DNA from: Ectopseudomonas composti
GTDB lineage: Bacteria; Pseudomonadota; Gammaproteobacteria; Pseudomonadales; Pseudomonadaceae
Assembly: GCF_900115475.1 (NCBI RefSeq)
Contig: NZ_FOWP01000013.1
Span: 62,001 to 126,000 of the forward strand
DNA: 64,000 bases
Direction of reading: 5' to 3'
The notes under the pieces were generated by a model that saw only the letters and a program-made list of their open reading frames with translations, was not told the DNA's origin and searched no databases. Below are positions 11,514-20,669 of this stretch, piece by piece (position 1 is the stretch's first letter; each line of letters begins with the position of its first letter). A program made the translations under genes and the position numbers.

Positions 11514-12032
11514 TCAGCACTCGCTGAGGCCTTCGCGAAAGCGCAGTACCAGTGCCTTGAGCTGCTGACGCCAGGCATCGACATCATCGATGCTCAGCTC
11601 GACCGGCTCCTCACCAACGCTGACGGCCGTGATCAAGGGCATGGATGGGTCGACCTTGGCCTTGCGCTCCTCGCGCGGCGGCTGGAAAAGCGCAGCATAG
11701 GCGGCCAGCAATTCAGCCAGCCAGGTTTCGCGCTGCTGAGCCAACTCCACCAGTTCGGCCAGCTCGGGACTTGGCGAAGCGTTGAGTACCGCCGGCTGAA
11801 CGAAGGCCTCGACACTCAAAGGCGTCGCGTCGTTCATGCGGTAATAACCGGCGATCTCATGACACAGCCCGAGCAAGCCGCCATACAGGTGAAACAGGGC
11901 CGCCTCGCGCTCTGCCTGCACCAGCGCCTGCACATTGAACGCGGAGGACGCTTCGGCCTTGCGCCAGTTATCCAGAGCGATACCGGCGAAGAAGATCTTC
12001 TGATTGGTACGGGTATAGATTTCTTTGGCCAT
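11514..12032 (-). CDS. Conserved hypothetical protein (DUF6586-like)
   Basis: A 172-residue, mostly helical soluble protein. The start is set at ATG 12032 (MAKEIYTRTNQKIFFAGIAL), the conserved N-terminus as I recall it in pseudomonads, not the upstream ATG at 12104. It corresponds in position to PA3010, next to topA. No catalytic motif is visible and the function is unknown; the DUF number is from memory. Confidence 0.8.
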   Translation of the reverse strand: MAKEIYTRTNQKIFFAGIALDNWRKAEASSAFNVQALVQAEREAALFHLYGGLLGLCHEIAGYYRMNDATPLSVEAFVQPAVLNASPSPELAELVELAQQRETWLAELLAAYAALFQPPREERKAKVDPSMPLITAVSVGEEPVELSIDDVDAWRQQLKALVLRFREGLSEC

Positions 12033-12143
12033 TGTGGCGCCCTCTATTACAGATCGAGCCATGATACGCGCGCCAGCAGGTATCGCGCGCATCTCGTCAG
12101 GCATTCAGGGCGCCGCTCTTGCGACGCCTGACCGATGCCCGAC

Positions 12144-12179
12144 AGGTCGAGGACAAGCGCTAGCGCTTGTCCTCGACCT
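12144..12179. repeat. 36-bp perfect palindrome centred on the topA stop codon
   Basis: Positions 12144-12161 and 12162-12179 are exact reverse complements (arm AGGTCGAGGACAAGCGCT). The TAG stop of topA (12160-12162) lies at the centre and the last codons (VEDKR) lie in one arm. No T tract follows on the minus strand, so it is not a standard intrinsic terminator. Confidence 0.95.
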
Positions 12180-14766
12180 TCCACTTGCCACCATCGAAGA
12201 ACGCACGCCAGCCGGTGGGCTTGCCATCGACCTCGGACTGCACGTACTGCTCCTTGGTCTTGCGGCTGTAGCGAATCACTGCCGGGCGACCATCAGGGTC
12301 CTTCTGCGGGGCATCGCAGAGGAAATGGTACTTGGGATCGATCTCGTGCTTGTGCGGGACGATTTCCAGCACCAGCGGCGCGCGCGTCTCGCGATTTTTC
12401 GGGAACTGGCTGGCCGCCAGGAACAGACCTGAAGCACCATCGCGCAGCACGTAGGTGTCGTCCACCTTCTCGCACTTGAGCTCCGGCATCTCCACCTTGT
12501 CCATCTTCGGCGGGGCCGCCTCGCCGTTCTTGAGCAGCTTGCGGGTGTTCTTGCAGCTGGCATTGGTGCAACCGAAGAACTTGCCGAAGCGGCCAGTCTT
12601 GAGCTGCATCTGGCTACCGCACTTGTCGCACTCCAGGCTCGGGCCTTCATAGCCTTTGATGCGGTACTGACCCTGCTCGATCTCGTAGCCCGTGCAATCG
12701 GGGTTGTTACCACAGATGTGCAGCTTGCGGGTTTCATCCAGCAGGTAGGCATCCATGGCCGTGGAGCAGATCGGGCAGCGATGCTTGCCGAGCAGCACGC
12801 GGGACTCGGACTCGCCCTCGTCATCCGCGGCGATCTCGTCGCCCGGCACCAGGTTGATGGTGGCCTTGCAGCGCTCCTTGGGCGGTAGCGCATAGCCGGA
12901 GCAACCCAAGAACACGCCGGTGGAGGCGGTACGGATCATCATCGGCCGACCGCACTCGCGGCAGGGAATGTCGGTCAGGGTCGGCTGGTTGGCACGCATG
13001 CCCCCCTCGCCAGCTTCGGCTACCTCAAGCTTCTTCTTGAAGTCACCGTAGAACTCATCGAGCAGATTCTTCCACTCGCGCTCACCCTGGGCCACATCAT
13101 CGAGATGTTCTTCCATGGTGGCGGTGAAGCTGTAATCCATCAGGTTGGCGAAGCTCTCGTCGAGACGCTCGGTGACGATGTCGCCCATCTTCTCGGCATA
13201 GAAGCGACGGTTATGTACCGTGACGTAACCGCGATCCTGAATGGTGGAGATGATCGCCGCGTAGGTGGACGGGCGACCGATGCCACGCTTCTCCAGCTCC
13301 TTGACCAGGCTGGCTTCGGAGTAGCGCGCTGGCGGTTTGGTGAAGTGCTGGCTGGGGTCGAGCTGGATCAGCTTGAGGCCCTCGCCTTCCTTCATTTCCG
13401 GCAGCACGTCGTCTTCGCCGGGCTTGCTCTGCTGCGGCAGCACGCGGGTGTAACCGTCGAACTTGAGAATGCGGCCCTTGGCGCGCAGCTCGAAGTTGCC
13501 GGCAGCCACTGTGACGCTGGTGGAAAGGTATTCGGCCGGCGGCATCTGGCAGGCGACGAACTGGCGCCAGATCAGGTCATACAGGCGCTCGGCATCGCGC
13601 TCCATGCCGGAGAGCTGGGTCGGGCGCAGGTTGACGTCAGAGGGACGAATCGCTTCGTGCGCCTCCTGAGCGCCTTCCTTGCTCGAGTACTGATTCGGCT
13701 TGCCCGGCAGGTACTTGTCGCCGTACTCGCTGCCAATGAAGCCACGCACCATCTCCACCGCGTCGTTCGACAGGTTGGTCGAGTCGGTACGCATATAGGT
13801 GATGTAGCCAGCCTCGTAGAGACGCTGGGCCATCATCATGGTCTTCTTCACCCCGAAGCCCAGGCGGTTGCTCGCGGCCTGCTGCAGGGTGGAGGTAATG
13901 AACGGCGCCGAGGGCTTGCTGCTGGTGGGCCGGTCTTCACGCTTGACGATGCTGTAGCTGGAGGCCTTGAGCTTCTCCAGCGCGGCCATGGCCTGCGCTT
14001 CGTTGACCGGTTTGAAGGCGGCGCCATCTTCACGCACTACCTCGAAACGCACCTTGGCGTTCTTCGGCGTACCAAGATCGGCGTGCACTTCCCAGTATTC
14101 TTCCGGGACGAAGGCGCGGATTTCTTTCTCACGCGCCACCACCAGCTTCACCGCCACCGACTGCACACGACCGGCAGACAGGCCACGGGCGATCTTGGCC
14201 CACAGCAGCGGCGAAACCATGTAGCCCACCACGCGGTCGAGGAAGCGGCGCGCCTGCTGGGCGTTGACGCGGTTGATGTCCAGCTCACCCGGCTTGGAGA
14301 AGGCTTCCTGAATCGCCTTCTTGGTAATCTCGTTGAACACCACGCGCTTGTAGCGGCTGTCATCACCACCGATGGATTCGCGCAGGTGCCAGGCGATGGC
14401 CTCCCCCTCGCGATCCAAGTCGGTTGCGAGATAGATGGTGTCAGCATCCTTGGCCAGGCGGCGCAGCTCTTCGATCACCTTTTCCTTGCCGGGCAGGATC
14501 TCGTACTTGGCCTTCCAGCCGTGCTCGGGGTCGACCCCCATCCGCGTGAACAGCTGACGCTTGGCCTTTTCCTTGGGCGACAGTGCTGGCGTCTCACCAG
14601 CGGCCTTGCCGCGCTTGGCAGGCTCCTTGGTGGCGCTTGACGAGCCGCTGGTAGGCAGGTCACGGATATGGCCGATGCTCGACTTCACCACGTACTGGCT
14701 GCCCAGGTACTTGTTGATGGTCTTGGCCTTGGCCGGGGATTCCACGATGACCAGCGATTTGCCCAT
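12160..14766 (-). CDS. topA: DNA topoisomerase I
   Basis: The 868-residue type IA topoisomerase relaxes negative supercoils. It starts with the TOPRIM fold (MGKSLVIVESPAKAKTI, acidic residues in DLDREGEA) and has the active-site Tyr in YITYMRTDS near residue 324. The C-terminus carries zinc-ribbon repeats: CRECGRP, CPICSTAMD with CGNNPDC, and CDKCGSQ with CTNASC. A final basic tail ends VEDKR. Length fits Pseudomonas TopA (868). A 36-bp palindrome overlaps the stop, and a MITE-like repeat lies upstream of the start. Confidence 0.98.
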   Translation of the reverse strand: MGKSLVIVESPAKAKTINKYLGSQYVVKSSIGHIRDLPTSGSSSATKEPAKRGKAAGETPALSPKEKAKRQLFTRMGVDPEHGWKAKYEILPGKEKVIEELRRLAKDADTIYLATDLDREGEAIAWHLRESIGGDDSRYKRVVFNEITKKAIQEAFSKPGELDINRVNAQQARRFLDRVVGYMVSPLLWAKIARGLSAGRVQSVAVKLVVAREKEIRAFVPEEYWEVHADLGTPKNAKVRFEVVREDGAAFKPVNEAQAMAALEKLKASSYSIVKREDRPTSSKPSAPFITSTLQQAASNRLGFGVKKTMMMAQRLYEAGYITYMRTDSTNLSNDAVEMVRGFIGSEYGDKYLPGKPNQYSSKEGAQEAHEAIRPSDVNLRPTQLSGMERDAERLYDLIWRQFVACQMPPAEYLSTSVTVAAGNFELRAKGRILKFDGYTRVLPQQSKPGEDDVLPEMKEGEGLKLIQLDPSQHFTKPPARYSEASLVKELEKRGIGRPSTYAAIISTIQDRGYVTVHNRRFYAEKMGDIVTERLDESFANLMDYSFTATMEEHLDDVAQGEREWKNLLDEFYGDFKKKLEVAEAGEGGMRANQPTLTDIPCRECGRPMMIRTASTGVFLGCSGYALPPKERCKATINLVPGDEIAADDEGESESRVLLGKHRCPICSTAMDAYLLDETRKLHICGNNPDCTGYEIEQGQYRIKGYEGPSLECDKCGSQMQLKTGRFGKFFGCTNASCKNTRKLLKNGEAAPPKMDKVEMPELKCEKVDDTYVLRDGASGLFLAASQFPKNRETRAPLVLEIVPHKHEIDPKYHFLCDAPQKDPDGRPAVIRYSRKTKEQYVQSEVDGKPTGWRAFFDGGKWKVEDKR

Positions 14767-14815
14767 GGATCAGAAAATTCCTGAATTGCGAAATATAGAA
14801 GGCTGGGAGCCATAT

Positions 14816-14958
14816 GAGCCTGCTCACGAGCTCGTGAGCTAGAGTGATACAAGGCAAAAACAAGCGAGGAAGCGGAGTTTACGAGTGGTAAATGAGCATT
14901 CCGAGCTTGTTTTTAACGCAGTAGCGCCGACGCGCAACAGATCGTGAACAGGTTCTAA
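14816..14958 (+). repeat. MITE-like palindromic element, copy A
   Basis: A 143-bp sequence nearly identical to one at 62818-62961 in the same orientation. Its ends are imperfect inverted repeats (GAGCCTGCTCACGAGC at the left, reverse complement of GATCGTGAACAGGTTC at the right). Inside is a second inverted repeat (AAAAACAAGC ... GCTTGTTTTT) around a short loop, so most of the element can fold back. It carries no ORF of its own. It fills most of the gap between topA and the DUF1653 gene. Confidence 0.85.
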
Positions 14959-15013
14959 GGCCCCGCTATATATAGTGGTGACCGAGCGAAGGTCAAGCGC
15001 AGGGGCTGCGCAG

Positions 15014-15256
15014 TCAGACTTGCGAACTGCCGATAGGGCTGACTTCTGCCTGAATCAAAGCAAAGCGTGGAACGCGCTTGCCGTCCACCTCGATCTCTTC
15101 GCAGAACATGTTCAGCGGCCGCACCCACAGGCCGAACTCGCCGTACAGCGCCTGGTAGACCACCACCTCTTCCTCGTTCTCGGAATGACGCGCCACACCG
15201 AATACACGGTACTGCGGGCCTTTGTAGTGACGATAGAGTCCTGGCTGCAACTGCAT
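15014..15256 (-). CDS. DUF1653 family protein
   Basis: An 80-residue protein with the DUF1653 signature: LQPGLYRHYKGPQYRVFGVARHSE near the N-terminus, then EEVVVYQALYGEFGLWVRP. This is a small beta-rich fold of unknown function, common in proteobacteria. It corresponds to PA3012 between topA and fadA and is transcribed in the same direction as both. A terminator for fadBA lies just upstream. Confidence 0.85.
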   Translation of the reverse strand: MQLQPGLYRHYKGPQYRVFGVARHSENEEEVVVYQALYGEFGLWVRPLNMFCEEIEVDGKRVPRFALIQAEVSPIGSSQV

Positions 15257-15290
15257 GAGCGGTTCCCGAAATAAAAAGCCGTAAAAAGCA

Positions 15291-15315
15291 AAACCGGGGC
15301 ACTAGGCCCCGGTTT
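15291..15315 (-). terminator. Terminator of the fadBA operon
   Basis: AAACCGGGGC-ACTAG-GCCCCGGTTT forms a 10-bp stem 15 bp beyond the fadA stop; on the minus strand it is followed by TTTTGCTTTTT. Confidence 0.85.
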
Positions 15316-15329
15316 CTGTCCGCTGACGC

Positions 15330-16505
15330 TTAAATGCGCTCGAAGACGGTGGTGATGCCTTGGCCAAGGCCCACGCACATGGTGGAGACACCAAAAGTGC
15401 CGCCGTTCTGCTTCATAACGTTGAGCAGGGTACCGGAGATACGGGCCCCGGAACAACCGAAGGGGTGACCCAGGGCGATGGCGCCGCCGTGCAGGTTGAC
15501 CTTCTCTTCCATCTTGTCGAGCAGCTTCAGGTCCTTCAGCACAGGCAGGGCCTGGGCAGCGAAGGCTTCGTTGAGCTCGACGAAATCGATGTCGGCGATG
15601 CTCAGACCGGCACGCTTGAGCGCCTTCTGAGTCGACGGCACCGGGCCGTAACCCATGATCGCCGGATCGACACCGGCAACGGCCATGGCGCGAACCACGG
15701 CCATCGGCTGAATACCCAGATCCTGAGCACGCTGGGCGCTCATGACGATCATGCAGGAGGCGCCGTCGGTGATCTGCGAGGACGTACCTGCAGTCACGGT
15801 GCCGCCTTTCGGGTTGAACGCGGGCTTCAGCGCAGCCAGGCTCTCGAGGGTGGTTTCCGGACGAATGGTTTCGTCGAAATCGTACATCTTCAGGAAACCG
15901 TTCTCGTCGTAGCCTTGCATCGGGATGATTTCATCCTTGAACTTGCCTTCGACGGTGGCCTTGTGCGCCAGGCGGTGCGAACGCTCACCGAAGGCGTCCT
16001 GCTGCTCGCGGCTGATGCCGTGCATCTTGCCCAGCATTTCAGCGGTCAGGCCCATCATGCCGGACGCCTTGGCGGCGTACAGCGACAGGTGCGGGTTCGG
16101 GTCGACGCCATGCATCATGCCGACGTGGCCCATGTGCTCCACACCACCGACGACGAACACATCGCCGTTGCCGGTCTGAATCGCCTGCACGGCGGTGTGC
16201 AGGGCGCTCATGGACGAACCGCACAGACGGCTGACGGTCTGGCCGGCGCTGGTGTGCGGGATCTGGGTCATCAGCGACGCCATGCGCGCGATGTTCCAGC
16301 CCTGCTCCAGGGTCTGGTTGACGCAGCCCCAGATCACATCTTCCACTTCGGCCGGATCGACCTTGGCGTTGCGCTCCAGCAGCTTGCTGATCAGGTGCGC
16401 AGACATGGTCTCGGCGCGGGTGTTGCGGTGCATGCCGCCCTTGGAACGACCCATCGGGGTACGACCGAAGTCGACGATCACTGCATCTCTAGGATTCAGG
16501 CTCAT
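15330..16505 (-). CDS. fadA: 3-ketoacyl-CoA thiolase FadA
   Basis: The 391-residue thiolase cleaves 3-ketoacyl-CoA with CoA to release acetyl-CoA, the last step of each beta-oxidation round. The acylated Cys is in SRLCGSSMSALH near residue 94, the His in GGAIALGHPFGCSG, and the second active-site Cys in the C-terminal STMCVGLGQG. It is the beta subunit that forms the alpha2-beta2 complex with FadB, whose gene ends 30 bp upstream, so fadBA is an operon. The nearby psrA gene encodes a likely regulator. Confidence 0.98.
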   Translation of the reverse strand: MSLNPRDAVIVDFGRTPMGRSKGGMHRNTRAETMSAHLISKLLERNAKVDPAEVEDVIWGCVNQTLEQGWNIARMASLMTQIPHTSAGQTVSRLCGSSMSALHTAVQAIQTGNGDVFVVGGVEHMGHVGMMHGVDPNPHLSLYAAKASGMMGLTAEMLGKMHGISREQQDAFGERSHRLAHKATVEGKFKDEIIPMQGYDENGFLKMYDFDETIRPETTLESLAALKPAFNPKGGTVTAGTSSQITDGASCMIVMSAQRAQDLGIQPMAVVRAMAVAGVDPAIMGYGPVPSTQKALKRAGLSIADIDFVELNEAFAAQALPVLKDLKLLDKMEEKVNLHGGAIALGHPFGCSGARISGTLLNVMKQNGGTFGVSTMCVGLGQGITTVFERI

Positions 16506-16535
16506 ATTTCTACTCTCGCTCTGTTCGCTGCACGG

Positions 16536-18683
16536 TTAACCGAAGAACTTCTGGCCCTTGGCGGCCATTTCGCGAAGTTTTGCGGTCGGGTGGTACAGGG
16601 CGCCCAGCTCGGCATATTTGTCGGCCAGGGCGACGAATTCAGCAACACCGATGGAATCGATGTAGCGCAGCGCACCGCCACGGAAGGGAGGGAAGCCGAT
16701 ACCGTAGATCAGGCCCATGTCGGCCTCGGCTGCGGTGTCGACGATGCCGTCTTCCAGGCAACGAACGGTTTCCATGCACAGCGGGATCATCATGAAGTTG
16801 ATGATGTCCTCGTCGGTGACTTCACGCTCTTCGACCACGATGGACTTGAGCAGCTCGTAAGCCTCAGGGTCGGAGACCTTCTTCGGCTTGCCGCGCTTGT
16901 CGGTTTCGTAGGCGTAGAAGCCTTTGCCATTCTTCTGGCCCAGGCGGTTGGCTTCGTACATCACGTCGACGGCGGTCTTGCCTTCGACAGCCATGCGATC
17001 CGGGAAGCCTTCGGCCATCACGTCACGGCCGTGGTGGCCGGTGTCGATGCCGACCACGTCGGACAGATAAGCCGGACCCATGGGCCAGCCGAATTTCTCC
17101 ATCACCTTGTCGATGCGCACGAAGTCGACGCCGAAGCCCAGCAGCTTGGAGAAGCCGCCGAAATACGGGAACAGCACGCGGTTGACCAGGAAGCCGGGGC
17201 AGTCGTTGACCACGATCGGGTTCTTGCCCATCTTCTTGGCGTAGGCAACGGTGGTGGCCACGGCCACTTCGCTGGACTTCTCGCCACGGATGACTTCCAC
17301 CAGCGGCATCATGTGCACCGGGTTGAAGAAGTGCATGCCGACGAAGTTTTCCGGACGCTTGAGCGCCTGGGCCAGCAGACTGATGGAGATGGTCGAGGTG
17401 TTGGAGGCCAGGATGGCGTCTTCACGCACCACGCCTTCCACTTCGGCCAGCACGATCTGCTTGACCTTCGGGTTCTCGACCACGGCTTCGACGACGATGT
17501 CGACGTTGCCGAAATCACCGTAGGACATGGTCGGGCGGATGGCGTTGAGGGCTTCGGCCATCTTCGCCGGGGTCATGCGGCCCTTCTCGACGCGCTTGCC
17601 GAGCAGCTTGGAAGCCTCGTTCAAGCCCATCTGGATACCCTCTTCACGGATATCCTTCATCAGGATCGGGGTGCCCTTGGAGGCCGACTGGTAGGCGATA
17701 CCGCCGCCCATGATGCCGGCGCCGAGTACGGCAGCCAGTTTCACGTCGCGAGCGATCTCGTCGTGGTGCTTGGCCTTCTTCTTCAGCTCCTGATCGTTCA
17801 GGAACAGACCGATCAGGCTCTCGGCAACCGAGGTCTTGGCCAGTTTGACGAAGCCGGCGGCTTCGACTTCCAGCGCCTTGTCACGGCCGAAGTTGGCGGC
17901 TTTCTGAATGCTCTTGATCGCCTCGACCGGAGCCGGGTAGTTCGGGCCGGCCTGGCCAGCGACGAAGCCCTTGGCGGTCTCGAAGCACATCATCTGCTCG
18001 ATGGCGTTGAGCTTGAGCTTTTCCAGCTTGGGTTGACGCTTGGCCTTGTAGTCCAGCTCGCCGGAGATGGCGCGCTTGACCAGATCCAGTGCAGCGTCCT
18101 TGAGTTTGGCGGGCGCGACAACAGCATCGACGGCGCCGACTTTCAGCGCGTCGTCGGCACGGTTTTCCTTGCCCGAAGCGATCCACTCGACAGCGTTGTC
18201 GGTACCGATCACACGCGGCAGGCGCACAGTGCCGCCGAAGCCTGGGTAGATGCCCAGTTTGACTTCTGGCAGACCGATCTTGGCGGTCTCGCTCATTACA
18301 CGGTAGTCACCAGCCAGGCACATCTCGAAACCGCCACCCAGGGCGATGCCGTTGATGGCGACGACAGTCGGCACGGCGAGGTCTTCGAAATCACTGAAGA
18401 TCTTGTTGGCTTCCAGGTTGCCAGCCACCAGCTCTTCGTCGGGCAGCTTGAAGTTTTCGACGAACTCGGTGATATCGGCACCGACGATGAACACGTCTTT
18501 GCCACTGGTGACAATCACGCCCTTGATCGAACCGTCAGCCTTGATCGCGTCGACGGAGGCGCGCAGCTCATTGAGGGTAAGACGGTTGAATTTGTTGACG
18601 GACTCACCCTTGAGGTCGAAATTCAATTCGACGATGCCGCTCTCAAGAGCCTTAACCGTGATGGCTTTACCTTCGTAAATCAT
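16536..18683 (-). CDS. fadB: Multifunctional fatty-acid oxidation subunit FadB
   Basis: The 715-residue alpha subunit has an N-terminal enoyl-CoA hydratase/isomerase domain (about 1-190; GIALGGGFEMCLAGD is the oxyanion-hole region) and a 3-hydroxyacyl-CoA dehydrogenase half (NAD loop AVLGAGIMGGGIA near residue 320; HFFNPVHMMPLVEV with the catalytic His). The start is set at ATG 18683 (MIYEGKAITVKALE), as in other Pseudomonas FadB; the reading frame stays open for 63 codons upstream but lacks conservation. Together with FadA it catalyses hydration, dehydrogenation and thiolysis of fatty acyl-CoA. Confidence 0.98.
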   Translation of the reverse strand: MIYEGKAITVKALESGIVELNFDLKGESVNKFNRLTLNELRASVDAIKADGSIKGVIVTSGKDVFIVGADITEFVENFKLPDEELVAGNLEANKIFSDFEDLAVPTVVAINGIALGGGFEMCLAGDYRVMSETAKIGLPEVKLGIYPGFGGTVRLPRVIGTDNAVEWIASGKENRADDALKVGAVDAVVAPAKLKDAALDLVKRAISGELDYKAKRQPKLEKLKLNAIEQMMCFETAKGFVAGQAGPNYPAPVEAIKSIQKAANFGRDKALEVEAAGFVKLAKTSVAESLIGLFLNDQELKKKAKHHDEIARDVKLAAVLGAGIMGGGIAYQSASKGTPILMKDIREEGIQMGLNEASKLLGKRVEKGRMTPAKMAEALNAIRPTMSYGDFGNVDIVVEAVVENPKVKQIVLAEVEGVVREDAILASNTSTISISLLAQALKRPENFVGMHFFNPVHMMPLVEVIRGEKSSEVAVATTVAYAKKMGKNPIVVNDCPGFLVNRVLFPYFGGFSKLLGFGVDFVRIDKVMEKFGWPMGPAYLSDVVGIDTGHHGRDVMAEGFPDRMAVEGKTAVDVMYEANRLGQKNGKGFYAYETDKRGKPKKVSDPEAYELLKSIVVEEREVTDEDIINFMMIPLCMETVRCLEDGIVDTAAEADMGLIYGIGFPPFRGGALRYIDSIGVAEFVALADKYAELGALYHPTAKLREMAAKGQKFFG

Positions 18684-18872
18684 CAACTGATCTCCACGGT
18701 ATGGAAGCTGAACAGTACACATCGGAGCCAACCGGCAGGCCAGCTCGCGGCACAGCCGTCGAGCATAGCTCCAATCGGTACGACACACCCACCGACGCGA
18801 TATTCGGGCTGTAGTGGCGCGCCTGACCAGGCAAACGCTCAATTCATACGCCCGTTTGATTTGGGTGTGCAC

Positions 18873-18901
18873 ACCATCAGGGAAAAGCCTGCGCTTGTCA
18901 A
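18873..18901 (-). promoter_or_regulatory. Weak candidate promoter of fadBA
   Basis: On the minus strand a perfect TTGACA (18901-18896) is followed after 17 bp by GATGGT, a poor -10. The start would give a leader of about 180 nt before fadB. The stretch 18684-19150 shows no gene that I can support and no convincing PsrA palindrome. Confidence 0.3.
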
Positions 18902-19150
18902 TTGGCCTGTTTTCGTCGTTTTCCCGACGTTTTCTGCAGGCCTGGTCATTCGCGGCCTCCAGCCAATTCCGATAAACAACGTCAATAACGCGCCATTGCC
19001 AGTGTTTTCCTGCACGTTGCAGGCATGTCCGAGCGCCTAGCCAAATCGTTACGCTCCGGGTACAGTCGTCTCACTTTCGGCTGGCACAGCGCCATCTGAA
19101 GGCAATACAAAAACAAATCGAGCCCCACGATGGGCCGTACGGAGTCGCCA

Positions 19151-19972
19151 ATGTCGAGCCGCCGTTCGCTTGCATTTCCCCTGAGCGCCCTGCTCGTTTT
19201 CCTCTTCACGCTGCTCTCCCCTCCCTTGCTCAGCGCCGCGCCGGCCGATGATCTGCTGCGCCTGCACCAGTTGCGCCTGGCAACGCAAAAGAGCCTGGGT
19301 GACTTCTACATGTACAACGGCATGGAGGGCGATCAGCGCTACGCGCGGATGATTGGCGAATCGCTGCAGGAAGGCCAAGCACACCTGGATGGTCTCGGCG
19401 AAATGCCTGGCGACGCGAGCAAGGCACTGCGAGCGCAGTTGCAAACCAACTGGCAAAGTTACCGCAATGGGCTTCAGGCGCTGATGGACGCCATGCGCAA
19501 GCAAGGCTACACCGACCTGCAACCGGTCGCCGACCTGGCCGAGAGCAACCAGCGCATCATGGCCATCAGCCAGGAGCTTTATCAGAAGGTGCAGCAAGAG
19601 AGCGGTTTCAGCGTACCGCAGCTGACCCAGAAGAGCCGTGAACAAAGCCTGCTGATGCAGAACATCGCCCTGGACTATGCTTCACGCAGCGCCTCGGTCG
19701 GCGCCAGCTTCTTTGGTGGCGGTGAGGAGCGCGCCATCGACGAACTGGCAGGTGAGTTCGCCAGCAAGCTGAACACGCTCAGCAGCGCCCAGCAGAACAC
19801 CCCCGAGATCAGCGCAGCCCTGAACGCCATCGGCACGAAATGGCGTTACATCGAGAAATCGCTGCGCAACTACAACGAAAACACGGTACCGTTCCTGATC
19901 AGCAAGTATTCCGACAGCATCATCGAAGGCCTGGAAGATGTTGCCGCCCAGTACGCCGCCAGCCAACATTGA
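19151..19972 (+). CDS. Exported helical protein of unknown function
   Basis: A 273-residue protein with a signal peptide (LSALLVFLFTLLSPPLLSAAPA) and an almost entirely helical mature part with evenly spaced Leu and Gln. The start at ATG 19151 (MSSRRSLAFPL) has GGAG 7 bp upstream; an in-frame ATG at 19130 has a weaker site. The arrangement recalls periplasmic four-helix sensor domains (PilJ/NIT type), but no signature such as GRQRMLSQ is present, so I do not assign it. It lies in the PA3015-PA3016 position, before uspA, and ends at a terminator. Confidence 0.8.
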   Translation: MSSRRSLAFPLSALLVFLFTLLSPPLLSAAPADDLLRLHQLRLATQKSLGDFYMYNGMEGDQRYARMIGESLQEGQAHLDGLGEMPGDASKALRAQLQTNWQSYRNGLQALMDAMRKQGYTDLQPVADLAESNQRIMAISQELYQKVQQESGFSVPQLTQKSREQSLLMQNIALDYASRSASVGASFFGGGEERAIDELAGEFASKLNTLSSAQQNTPEISAALNAIGTKWRYIEKSLRNYNENTVPFLISKYSDSIIEGLEDVAAQYAASQH

Positions 19973-20007
19973 TGCCACCGATTTCCGGCCTGCCTGGCCC
20001 AACTCTT

Positions 20008-20034
20008 GCCCGGTGCTCGCACCGGGCTTTTCTT
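20008..20034 (+). terminator. Terminator after the exported helical protein gene
   Basis: GCCCGGTGC-TC-GCACCGGGC followed by TTTTCTTT, 35 bp past the stop at 19972. Confidence 0.9.
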
Positions 20035-20121
20035 TGTCCCGCTCATGAGCAGTCGCCCTACCCCACACAATGGGGCCATACTTGAGACAGAGCCATTTGC
20101 TTCCTTGAGGAGGAGTTCACC

Positions 20122-20571
20122 ATGCCCTACCAGCACATTCTGGTCGCCGTCGACCTGACCGAGGAATGCGACCCCGTAGTGGTACGCGCACAGAAGCTGG
20201 CCCAGGCCAGTGGTGCCAAGATGTCACTGGTGCATATCGTCGAACCGATGGCCATGGCCTTTGGCGGTGATGTGCCGATGGATCTGTCGATGCTGCAGCA
20301 ACAGCAGTTCGAGCAGGCCCGCGAGCGCCTGGACAGCTTCACTGGCAAGTACCCCGAACTCACTGCGGACCAACGCCATCTGGCTTACGGCCAGCCGCGC
20401 CAGGAAATTCACCGCCTCGCCGAAGAGCAAGGTTGCGATCTGATCGTGGTCGGCAGTCATGGCCGTCACGGCCTGGCATTGCTGCTCGGCTCCACGGCCA
20501 ATGACGTGCTGCACGGCGCGCCCTGCGATGTGCTCGCAGTGCGACTGAAGAAAGGCGAAAAAGGCGCTTGA
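20122..20571 (+). CDS. Universal stress protein (UspA family)
   Basis: A 149-residue UspA-fold protein, starting MPYQHILVAVDLTEECDPVV. The ATP-binding type signature G-x2-G-x9-G(S/T) is seen in VGSHGRHGLALLLGST. The C-terminal AND region reads NDVLHGAPCDVLAVRL. A GAGGAGGAG site lies 8 bp before the ATG. It matches PA3017 in order. Members of the family help survival under starvation or anaerobic stress; the specific role here is not known. Confidence 0.93.
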   Translation: MPYQHILVAVDLTEECDPVVVRAQKLAQASGAKMSLVHIVEPMAMAFGGDVPMDLSMLQQQQFEQARERLDSFTGKYPELTADQRHLAYGQPRQEIHRLAEEQGCDLIVVGSHGRHGLALLLGSTANDVLHGAPCDVLAVRLKKGEKGA

Positions 20572-20577
20572 GTATCG

Positions 20578-20655
20578 GGTGCGCCATGCGCACCAGAGAC
20601 AGCACTGACGGCCTCGGGACCTTTGCAACTGCGGTGTGCGCAGCGCACCCTACGC
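20578..20655. repeat. Pair of REP-like palindromes (GGTGCGC family)
   Basis: GGTGCGCCATGCGCACC (20578-20594) and GGTGTGCGCAGCGCACC with CTACG (20633-20654) are two members of a REP family. Further members lie at 25579-25600, 49502-49521 and 49573-49591. They sit between the convergent uspA and the next gene. Confidence 0.75.
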
Positions 20656-20669
20656 AGGCTGCAGTTGCC

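Noticed and set aside
13105..14640. Open frame of 511 codons opposite topA
   Set aside because: Antisense shadow of topA with His/Leu/Gly-rich composition and no motif.
18832..18858. CAAAC ... GTTTG upstream of fadB as a PsrA site
   Set aside because: The halves are 17 bp apart, while known PsrA sites have 2-4 bp between them.
15360..19040. Open frame of 1226 codons on the plus strand opposite fadA and fadB
   Set aside because: It runs antisense across two well-supported genes and through the stretch between them. The translation is low-complexity (His, Gln, Val, Asp rich), as expected from the mirror frame of GC-rich codons.
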